This document shows positions 1 through 5,081 of a DNA stretch of 5,529 nt, piece after piece. The notes beneath the pieces are model-generated. The model worked only from the letters and a program-made list of their open reading frames with translations. It had not been told where the DNA came from and did no database searches. Position numbers and translations under genes: made by a program. Position 1 is the first letter of the stretch. Each line of letters starts with the position of its first letter. This stretch comes from Acidobacteriota bacterium (lineage in GTDB: Bacteria > Acidobacteriota > Blastocatellia > Pyrinomonadales > Pyrinomonadaceae): assembly GCA_003222935.1 (NCBI GenBank), contig QHXL01000453.1:1-5529 (forward strand). The letters run 5' to 3'.

Positions 1-858
1 TTTCCCCTGCGCAATGAAAACCCTCCCGAGCGAAAAATAGTTGTCGGGCTCGCGCGGCTCCAGGCGGATCGCTGGCTGAAAAGACAAAGCTGCCGTTTCG
101 AATTCGGCGGCTGCACTTGTGGGTTTCTTTTGGTCGGTATAGATCTTTCCCATCCTGTAATGGGCGTGGCCCAAGATATCGGGATCCGCTTTTAACAGGA
201 CGATTCTGCGAAGCATTCTTAGCGCGTAGCGATAACCCTTGGCGCCAAGATCGGAAAACGATATCGCCAGGAAAAGATTACTTTGTGCGTCATCCGTTTT
301 GCCGAAGGACGCATTGATATCCTCAGAAAGCTTCTTCGCCTCCTCAGGATCGACTCTCTGCAGATCCTTATACACTACGAGCGCTTCTTCTTTCCGACCC
401 AAGTCGAGATATGTCTGTGCAAGATTGTTGATGGTCGTTGCATCGTTGGGCGCGAGACGAACGGCTTCCTTGAGCTCCGCCAATGCCTCTGAATACTGAA
501 CCAGTTTGTAATAGGCGAGGCCGAGTGAATTGCTTGCAAGGGCCCAGCCAGGTTTTAGACGGAGCGCTTCTTTGAGGGCGTTCGCGGCATTCTCATACTG
601 CCCCATCCGCGAGTAGGTCATACCGAGATTCAAGTAACTTGTGGCGTCAGCTGGGTTCAGACGAACCGCTGACTGGAAGGCAGCCAGTGCGATTGGATAT
701 TGTTCGAGCTCGAAATATACGGAGCCGAGTCTGCTGGTGGCGCCAACACTAGGTCTAAGAGAAATTGCCTTTTGGTAAGTCGCAATTGCTTCAGGATACT
801 TTTTGGCCGCTGTATATTCATCTGCTTGATCGAGGTAAGCTGCAATAGTCTTATCCAT
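1..858 (-). CDS. TPR-repeat protein, N-terminal part (runs off left edge)
   Basis: The minus-strand frame is open from an ATG at 858 to the window edge, giving 286 residues without a stop. It consists of tetratricopeptide repeats, helical hairpins that act as protein-protein interaction scaffolds. Five near-consecutive units of about 32-34 residues are visible at roughly residues 7-36, 38-69, 70-103, 104-137 and 138-171, each with the usual G/A-x-x-Y, Y-x-x-A and final P signature (for example LNLGMTYSRMGQYENA). A less regular segment follows (172-225), then further TPR-like units at about 226-286. The ATG is the only ATG, GTG or TTG between the upstream in-frame stop at 904-906 and the repeats, so the start is well supported, although no good ribosome binding site precedes it. 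No signal peptide is visible at the N-terminus. The partner and the pathway cannot be told from the sequence, and a C-terminal enzymatic domain beyond the edge is possible. Confidence 0.88.
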   Translation of the reverse strand, partial: MDKTIAAYLDQADEYTAAKKYPEAIATYQKAISLRPSVGATSRLGSVYFELEQYPIALAAFQSAVRLNPADATSYLNLGMTYSRMGQYENAANALKEALRLKPGWALASNSLGLAYYKLVQYSEALAELKEAVRLAPNDATTINNLAQTYLDLGRKEEALVVYKDLQRVDPEEAKKLSEDINASFGKTDDAQSNLFLAISFSDLGAKGYRYALRMLRRIVLLKADPDILGHAHYRMGKIYTDQKKPTSAAAEFETAALSFQPAIRLEPREPDNYFSLGRVFIAQGK

Positions 859-900
859 GTCGGCTATTTGAACCTGGCCGACAGACCCCGCAGTTGTTCG

Positions 901-927
901 ATCCTAGCTTGTAGTGTAATTCGTCAA
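901..927 (-). promoter_or_regulatory. possible promoter of the TPR gene
   Basis: Read on the minus strand, a -35-like TTGACG (927-922) is followed after 15 bases by a -10-like TAGGAT (906-901), about 43 bases before the TPR gene's ATG. The spacer is short for a sigma-70 promoter, so this is only a candidate. It lies inside the left end of repeat element E1. Confidence 0.25.
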
Positions 928-975
928 AGGCTTCTTCGATCGTTACGAGAAGCTAAAGAGGCGCCTGCAGAAAGC

Positions 976-1078
976 GCAAGTTGGGAAGGGCGGTTTACCC
1001 CCGCTAGCCTTGACTAAAAGTGCCCCGGTGGAGCTCTTTAGTTAGGCCAGCGGGGGTAAACCGCCCTTCCCAACTTGC
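976..1078. repeat. 30-bp perfect inverted repeat (core hairpin of E1)
   Basis: Bases 976-1005 are an exact reverse complement of 1049-1078, with a 43-base loop that can pair further (GCCTTGACTAAA on the left against TTTAGTTAGGC on the right). The arm begins GCAAGTTGGGAAGGG and ends CCCCCGCT. There is no T-run after either arm, so it is not a standard intrinsic terminator. It lies between divergent genes, where no terminator would be expected. Confidence 0.9.
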
Positions 1079-1196
1079 ACTAAATCCAGGTCCTTCTTTC
1101 ACAGAACAACACTTGTGCAAGAGACGCTAAACCATATCGACAGATGACCTGTTCCAATCGCGACTCGCACGAAGCTGGCTACGGTGAGTTGTTAGA

Positions 1197-1225
1197 AGGC
1201 GCGATACACTGTGCTCTAAGCGCCT
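1197..1225. repeat. short inverted repeat upstream of fur
   Basis: AGGCGC (1197-1202) and GCGCCT (1220-1225) form a 6-bp stem with a 17-base loop, about 45 bases before the fur start. It could be an operator half-site pair or a chance palindrome. Nothing else in 1144-1230 was recognised. Confidence 0.25.
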
Positions 1226-1230
1226 GGATC

Positions 1231-1259
1231 TTCACGCATCCATGACGCAGTGTTAATAT
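1231..1259 (+). promoter_or_regulatory. possible fur promoter
   Basis: TTCACG (1231-1236) and TAATAT (1254-1259) are spaced by 17 bases and each matches four of six sigma-70 consensus positions. A transcript from here would begin at about 1266, directly at the ATG at 1268, which would make the fur message leaderless. That would explain why no ribosome binding site is seen. The evidence is pattern matching only. Confidence 0.3.
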
Positions 1260-1267
1260 CATCAATA

Positions 1268-1762
1268 ATGACCGAAGAGCAGGAAGTATTTCTCAAACAT
1301 ATTCAGAAAAAAGGCCTCAAACGTACGGCGCAACGAGACCTCATCCTCGATGTTTTCCTGCGCACTGAAGCACATCTCTCCAACGAAGATCTCTACCGAC
1401 TGGTTAAGGAAGAAGATCCGTCTGTTGGGCAGACCACTGTGTATCGGACGTTGAAACTCCTAACCGAAGCAGGTCTCGCCCGAGAAGTTCGCTTTGGGGA
1501 TAACCGCACTCACTACGAGCACAACTACAAACATCAGCATCACGACCATATGATCTGTTCCGAGTGCGGCAAGATCATCGAGTTCTACTCAGCCGAACTC
1601 GAAGCATTACAAGATGCGATGGCCGCCCAGCACCGCTTCGAAGTCACTCAACATCTGCTACGGATTATCGGTGTTTGCGCGGATTGCAGACGCGCGAAGA
1701 AGCAGAATTTGAGTCAACAGTCTCCCAGTCTTACAAAAGCCGCCAGCCGATCCATAAACTAA
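1268..1762 (+). CDS. fur: Fur-family metalloregulator
   Basis: This is a 164-residue ferric-uptake-regulator family protein, a metal-sensing dimeric repressor acting on DNA. The N-terminal winged helix (about 8-85) has the family pattern [12 protein letters not shown] and the recognition helix [12 protein letters not shown]. The C-terminal part holds [16 protein letters not shown] (91-106), with the metal ligands H92, D93 and H94 and the C97/C100 pair, then H129 and a second zinc pair C137/C140. H36, E105 and E112 fall at the positions of E. coli Fur H33, E101 and E108, so both the sensory and structural zinc sites look intact. The ATG at 1268 is preferred over an in-frame GTG at 1250, since it gives the usual short lead before the first helix; neither has a ribosome binding site. 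The tail after residue 146 is variable and polar. It probably shares a transcript with ssb. The sequence cannot separate Fur from Zur or PerR, so the symbol names the family. Confidence 0.92.
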   Translation: MTEEQEVFLKHIQKKGLKRTAQRDLILDVFLRTEAHLSNEDLYRLVKEEDPSVGQTTVYRTLKLLTEAGLAREVRFGDNRTHYEHNYKHQHHDHMICSECGKIIEFYSAELEALQDAMAAQHRFEVTQHLLRIIGVCADCRRAKKQNLSQQSPSLTKAASRSIN

Positions 1763-1770
1763 TCTTCAAC

Positions 1771-1784
1771 CGGGAGGAGATAAC
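1771..1784 (+). promoter_or_regulatory. strong ribosome binding site of ssb
   Basis: A GGGAGGAGA stretch ends about five bases before the ssb ATG, in the 22-base gap after the fur stop. It is the clearest Shine-Dalgarno sequence in the window. It fixes the ssb start and fits translation of ssb from a shared fur-ssb message. Confidence 0.8.
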
Positions 1785-2126
1785 ATGTCGTTCAACAAAA
1801 TCACGATGGTGGGAAACGTCGGACGCGATCCTGAGCTGCGTCGATTGGATGATGGAGCTACGGTGTGTAATTTCAATCTGGCCGTCGATGAAACTGCACG
1901 CGGCCGGAAGTCAGAGGCAACGTGGTTTCGCGTTACTGTCTGGGGCGAGCGAGCGGCAATCTGCGCCCGGAATTTGAAGAAGGGAAGTGCGGTCTACGTC
2001 GCTGGTCGATTGAAACCGAAGCAGTGGGAAGACAAAGAAGGCGAGCGTCACGTTAGTTTGGAAGTGAAGGCCACCGACATTCGTTTCTTTGGACTCCCGG
2101 AATCTAAAAGCGTGCGAGTGGCGTGA
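1785..2126 (+). CDS. ssb: single-stranded DNA-binding protein, short tail-less form
   Basis: This 113-residue SSB-family OB-fold protein binds single-stranded DNA during replication, repair or recombination. The fold is complete: strand 1 with NKITMVGNVGRDPELR (4-19), FNLAV (30-34), TWFRVTVWGERA (46-57), the NLKKGSAVYVAGRL block (63-76), and a last strand HVSLEVKATDIRFFG (89-103). Aromatic residues W47, W53 and W81 line up with the base-stacking W54, F60 and W88 of E. coli SSB; an equivalent of W40 is not seen. The protein stops about ten residues after the fold. It lacks both the flexible linker and the acidic DDDIPF-type tip that recruits partner proteins in housekeeping SSBs. It may therefore be a second, specialised SSB comparable in size to Bacillus SsbB, with the main gene elsewhere. 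It follows fur closely, and repeat element E2 begins about three bases after its stop. Confidence 0.92.
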   Translation: MSFNKITMVGNVGRDPELRRLDDGATVCNFNLAVDETARGRKSEATWFRVTVWGERAAICARNLKKGSAVYVAGRLKPKQWEDKEGERHVSLEVKATDIRFFGLPESKSVRVA

Positions 2127-2198
2127 GTTTGTTCGATATGCTTGAGAGCCTCTTGCAAAAGTCAGCTTCTAAATTACAAAGGATACATTAGCCAATTG

Positions 2199-2297
2199 TC
2201 AGGTTGGGAAGGTGGACCCTGTCCCCGCCATCTCGCTTGATCTCAGCGGCTTCTTTAGTCAATCCCAGCGGGGACAGGGTCCACCTTCCCAACCTGA
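2199..2297. repeat. 30-bp perfect inverted repeat (core hairpin of E2)
   Basis: Bases 2199-2228 exactly match the reverse complement of 2268-2297, with a 39-base loop. The arm shares the outer GTTGGGAAGG and inner CCCCGC with E1, but the ten or so bases between them differ from E1 on both arms together. The loop shares CTTTAGT and CCAGCGGGG with the right side of E1, which shows that the two copies point the same way. No T-run follows. Lying about 70 bases after the ssb stop, it may act as a structural transcription end. Confidence 0.9.
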
Positions 2298-2351
2298 AAA
2301 TATTCTAAAGTGCATTCACTGCTCTGAGTCGTAATTTTGCAAGACGCTCTT

Positions 2352-2439
2352 AGCTTGTCGCGACTGAACTTAGCAAAGCCAATGCTGTCTGGCTGACCGA
2401 TCAATATTAAGGTTCTTTTTTGGTCAGTCACGACAAGCT
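2352..2439. repeat. hairpin D, 16-bp inverted repeat present only in E2
   Basis: AGCTTGTCGCGACTGA (2352-2367) pairs with 2424-2439 with one mismatch. Inside lie a smaller stem AGCCA/TGGCT (2377-2381 with 2390-2394), an alternative CTGACC/GGTCAG pairing (2393-2398 with 2422-2427) and a run of six T (2416-2421). It may be an 88-base palindrome inserted into an E1-like element, or an optional arm of the same structure. Confidence 0.6.
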
Positions 2440-2536
2440 GAAGCATATCGGACACTTTCAAACACCCCAATACCCTCACCAAAACGTACCTCTAAAAATA
2501 ACGCTTGCCAGCGCGAATTCATTTCAGTTACGTTCG

Positions 2537-2542
2537 TATAAC
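2537..2542 (+). promoter_or_regulatory. possible -10 box of the zinc-ribbon/PilZ gene
   Basis: TATAAC lies 17 bases before the ATG at 2560. No convincing -35 box was found at the right distance and no ribosome binding site precedes the start. The stretch 2454-2559 is otherwise featureless. Confidence 0.2.
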
Positions 2543-2559
2543 CCTTCCTAACATACCCG

Positions 2560-3138
2560 ATGCAATGTCCACGCTGTGAAAGCAAACGCGTCCAACGCGA
2601 TTACGATAACGCCAATCCGGTAATTCGGTTGATCGGAATGAGCAAAGTCCTGTGTAATAACTGTGGGCTTGTTTTTCGCGGGTTCGATCCAAAGAACAAA
2701 CTCCGTCGTACTCCCACACAACGTGAAGCAATATCGTCGAATCGCCGTCGTGGACCACGCTATCGTGCTCATCTTCCCTCGGCAATTTCCCTGATTGAGC
2801 AACAAGCGAAGGACGGGAAGTTCACCTACTCTGAACCGTCGAAGGGTCACTGTGAAACGATTAGCAACTTTGGAATGGGCCTATCGCTGATCGGAAGCAG
2901 GTTTTCCGAGGAGGAACTATCGCGTGTCGGTCAATTACTTTTTGTGCGTATCAATCTTCCCAACGCCACAATTGAAGCAGTTGTTTCCATACTGAACCAC
3001 CATCGCCTTGGCGACGACAAAAGGCGAAAATGGTTTCTCGGCGTGAAGATTCATCAGATCTCAGACTCGTCGAAAGCGGATCTGGATGCTTATTTGGAAA
3101 AACGCGGACGCGACGAGCCGTTGGTTTTGATGGGGTAG
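2560..3138 (+). CDS. zinc-ribbon protein with PilZ-like domain
   Basis: This 192-residue protein appears soluble, with no membrane segment or signal peptide. Residues 3-35 form a zinc ribbon: CPRC (3-6) and CNNC (32-35) are two knuckles 26 residues apart, and GLVF follows the second. A basic linker (40-69) leads to a PilZ-like domain at about 62-181. PilZ domains bind cyclic di-GMP through an R-x3-R motif and a downstream D/N-x-S-x2-G motif. Here R63 and R67 (or R64 nearby) supply the first motif, and TISNFG (100-105) occupies the second, with T in place of the usual D/N. The C-terminal part shows the strands expected of the beta barrel (LLFVRINLP at 126-134, WFLGVKI at 158-164) and a final helix. 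It may thus be a cyclic di-GMP sensor or a degenerate relative; the role of the ribbon (partner or nucleic-acid contact) is unknown. It is transcribed alone and converges on the KAP gene, 77 bases away. Confidence 0.72.
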   Translation: MQCPRCESKRVQRDYDNANPVIRLIGMSKVLCNNCGLVFRGFDPKNKLRRTPTQREAISSNRRRGPRYRAHLPSAISLIEQQAKDGKFTYSEPSKGHCETISNFGMGLSLIGSRFSEEELSRVGQLLFVRINLPNATIEAVVSILNHHRLGDDKRRKWFLGVKIHQISDSSKADLDAYLEKRGRDEPLVLMG

Positions 3139-3215
3139 TTGTTCGGCAATACAAGCGGTCAGTGCTTAGTCTGGATCAGCGACAAATCAGCTTCCAAATA
3201 TCTAGAGTCAAATCG

Positions 3216-5081
3216 TTACGACTGTCCTGCAGCATCGACAGTGAGTGGCGCTCTGATAAAAGGCACGCCTTCAAACGGGTACGGATCATCCTTCACCAGG
3301 ATGACTCGCGCTCCCGCACTTATCAATTCCATTAAATCCTGAGTCTCCCAGTTACCCCTGGGCGCCTGCCAGTCGACGAATAGCACGACAAGACCTGACT
3401 TCAAGATCCATTTGCCAACTGGTTCCCATTGCAGTGGACCGCCAAAAGATTGACCAAAACCAGTGAACATCAGTGATAGCACCGATCTGCCGTTTGTCTC
3501 CAGCACATCACGCTCGCCAAGGTAACGAGACCTGGCTTCGGTTGCTGAGGCGATATGAAATACGGGTGGCCCGTCGCTGATCCAACTCCTCAATGACGCT
3601 TCCAGATTTGGAACGTCGCTTCTGATCGGCTCATATGGACGGGCGTCGACTACTGACCAGGCGCCATAAGCAGCCAGGGACGCCGCAACTTTTTCGACTT
3701 GCGTAATGTCATCCTGCTTCTCAGGCTCAACGAGTCGTACCACGTCGATGGCGTAGCGAACATCCGTCGCTGGCTGGCTTTGTTGGACCAGCATTGCATT
3801 TGCAATGGGTTGGACCAATACGTCGTCCCACTGTTTGTGTCTAACCTTGACTTCACCACTGTCGACGCTGATCGCGTGAATTACGTGTACCAGCCCCACG
3901 CGGTCGAGACGCGCAAGACTTGGTGTGACCGGGTTGATGAACGACAACACGTCATTGGCCAACGTTTCAGTCTCACCAAAGGCAAGCAAAACTCCTCCTC
4001 TGGGGGAGCTCGTCTTCAATCGCGGATCTCCAGACACTGGCTTTACGAGGTGAAGGGAACCACCGACACCCTTAGCCATTAATTCGAACTTGAATCCGTA
4101 GGCCTCGAGTTGGTTTTTGAAAGAATCAAACGAGAAAGAGAGTTCGTTGGCATATTGATCAAGCACTGCGCGTTGTTCGGCCAAAGCCGCATCGGCTGTC
4201 ATTGATTCAGGCGCTTCCCGCAATTCTTTGACACGGTCTGCCAGGCGAACTGCGAGAGGATTAGGAATCCCCGGCGCTGACAAAGCATTCACCAGACTCG
4301 CGTGGCGTTCAAGATCGGCGATCAAGGCCTCCTCATGTTTTTGTAACTGACGTACATAACGGAATGCGCGCGCCGCATCTTCACGCCATGCAAAAGTGTT
4401 CTCGGTCAAGTTTCGTGAAGCCACAGCACGGCCGCGCTCAAGATCGTCAATTAGTGAATGCACAGCTGCACGGACACGTGCGGCTTCGCTTAGATCGAGT
4501 TGTTCGTCTAACAGCAGACCGTCCTCCGCTTGAGGGTTGTGAGTGATTGGGAGGAAAGAATCTACGCGTTGAACTTGATTTGATCCGAGTTCATTAAAGA
4601 CGGCATACAGACTGTCAGCAAGGGTCTCATTTGCGTACGTCCGGCCGCCCTTGATCTCAAAGGCACGACTCTTCTCAACTATCAGATCCTGAAAAACCGC
4701 GAGCGCTTCCTGTTCCGGCGGAAGCGTTTGTTCATCGACGAGGAAACTATTGACGCGGGAGTTCGTCCCGTTTGTGGTGATCTCTTCATTCCTGGCAAAC
4801 CGTCGTAATTCGTTCTTCAGGTCAAACAGGTGATTGGCGGCGCTGAATAAAACAACGCGAACGAACTTTCCCAGCCTGTCAACTTCATCGGAACGGCCAG
4901 GTTTACCCAGTGTTTGAGCAACGGCTTTGATAGACGCGCGATCCGCATCGTCAGCGACGATTGCAGAAATGTATTCGAGGCTCTCCTCGGTAGTTGGTCG
5001 ACCAACAAAAATTCTATGAGTGAAGAAAGTATGCTCAACAGCATACGATCGACTGCGCCGCGCGCGTTTGACCCTTGTCGG
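3216..5081 (-). CDS. KAP-type NTPase, C-terminal part after a frameshift
   Basis: This frame continues the KAP gene from about 5072 down to a TAA at 3216-3218, roughly 618 codons. It resumes with basic VKRARRSRSY and VEHTFFTHRIFVGRP, then a helical NTPase remainder with SAANHLFDLKNELRRF, a position and look like the N-P-R-x-L-K region of KAP proteins. Next, about 4520-4080, comes a charged, mostly helical segment. Last, about 4040-3219, is an alpha/beta-looking region that I do not recognise, ending with a strand-turn-helix-strand pattern (LVVLFVDW, then ISAGARVILVKDD). No ATG, GTG or TTG occurs in frame from 5081 until a GTG at 4463, although codons throughout make sensible protein. The frame is therefore the tail of the upstream ORF and not a separate gene; a call starting at 4463 would be an artefact. 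The gap to the convergent PilZ gene holds no clear terminator. Confidence 0.75.
   Translation of the reverse strand, partial: PTRVKRARRSRSYAVEHTFFTHRIFVGRPTTEESLEYISAIVADDADRASIKAVAQTLGKPGRSDEVDRLGKFVRVVLFSAANHLFDLKNELRRFARNEEITTNGTNSRVNSFLVDEQTLPPEQEALAVFQDLIVEKSRAFEIKGGRTYANETLADSLYAVFNELGSNQVQRVDSFLPITHNPQAEDGLLLDEQLDLSEAARVRAAVHSLIDDLERGRAVASRNLTENTFAWREDAARAFRYVRQLQKHEEALIADLERHASLVNALSAPGIPNPLAVRLADRVKELREAPESMTADAALAEQRAVLDQYANELSFSFDSFKNQLEAYGFKFELMAKGVGGSLHLVKPVSGDPRLKTSSPRGGVLLAFGETETLANDVLSFINPVTPSLARLDRVGLVHVIHAISVDSGEVKVRHKQWDDVLVQPIANAMLVQQSQPATDVRYAIDVVRLVEPEKQDDITQVEKVAASLAAYGAWSVVDARPYEPIRSDVPNLEASLRSWISDGPPVFHIASATEARSRYLGERDVLETNGRSVLSLMFTGFGQSFGGPLQWEPVGKWILKSGLVVLFVDWQAPRGNWETQDLMELISAGARVILVKDDPYPFEGVPFIRAPLTVDAAGQS

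Larger units (their letters stand above)
894..1143. repeat. palindromic repeat element E1 (copy 1 of 2)
   Basis: This non-coding element of about 250 bases is centred on a long hairpin (976-1078). It starts with TTGTTCGAT (894-902) and ends with CATATCGACA (1133-1142). Both ends recur at the ends of E2: TTGTTCGAT at 2129-2137 and CATATCGGACA at 2444-2454. Near its right end TGCAAGA followed by CGCT (1116-1128) is also shared with E2 (2338-2348). Distances from hairpin to ends are similar in both copies once the extra hairpin of E2 is removed. Element limits are inferred from comparing the two copies and could be off by several bases. No open reading frame of interest lies inside. A mobile palindrome of the REPIN or MITE kind is the likeliest reading. 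Confidence 0.6.
2129..2453. repeat. palindromic repeat element E2 (copy 2 of 2), with three-way-junction fold
   Basis: This non-coding element of about 325 bases directly follows ssb. Four inverted repeats fit together: stem A (2131-2146 with 2438-2453, 14 of 16 pairs), stem B (2145-2160 with 2335-2350, 15 of 16), core hairpin C (2199-2228 with 2268-2297, 30 of 30) and hairpin D (2352-2367 with 2424-2439, 15 of 16). B encloses C around nearly the same centre (2247.5 and 2248), D follows B after one base, and A closes over both. The ends and core share motifs with E1; hairpin D has no counterpart there. As a 3' untranslated structure it could also protect or end the fur-ssb message. Confidence 0.65.

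Noticed and set aside
700..1017. Plus-strand open frame of 105 codons
   Set aside because: It overlaps the TPR gene on the opposite strand and ends in the hairpin arm of E1, so it is a shadow plus repeat read-through.
976..1078. Intrinsic terminator
   Set aside because: The stem is strong, but there is no T-run on either side, and it lies between two genes that diverge.
1253..1272. A Fur or PerR box at the fur start (TTAATATCATCAATAAT)
   Set aside because: It is AT-rich and weakly symmetrical, but few of the half-site positions match the 7-1-7 or PerR consensus, so I do not call an operator.
2255..2482. Minus-strand open frame of 75 codons starting with TTG
   Set aside because: It lies almost wholly inside repeat E2, and its last residues (QVGKVDPVPAGID) are just a reading of the hairpin arm. 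It has no ribosome binding site and no recognisable domain.
2548..2850. Minus-strand open frames opposite the zinc-ribbon/PilZ gene
   Set aside because: The plus-strand frame has clear zinc knuckles and PilZ-like motifs; the opposite frames show no domain.
3139..3215. Terminator between the convergent PilZ and KAP genes
   Set aside because: No clear stem with a T-run could be found in this 77-base gap.
3216..4463. A separate 415-residue gene starting at the GTG at 4463
   Set aside because: The same frame reads as sensible protein for over 600 bases upstream of that GTG and joins the KAP NTPase across a frameshift, so 4463 is not a real start.
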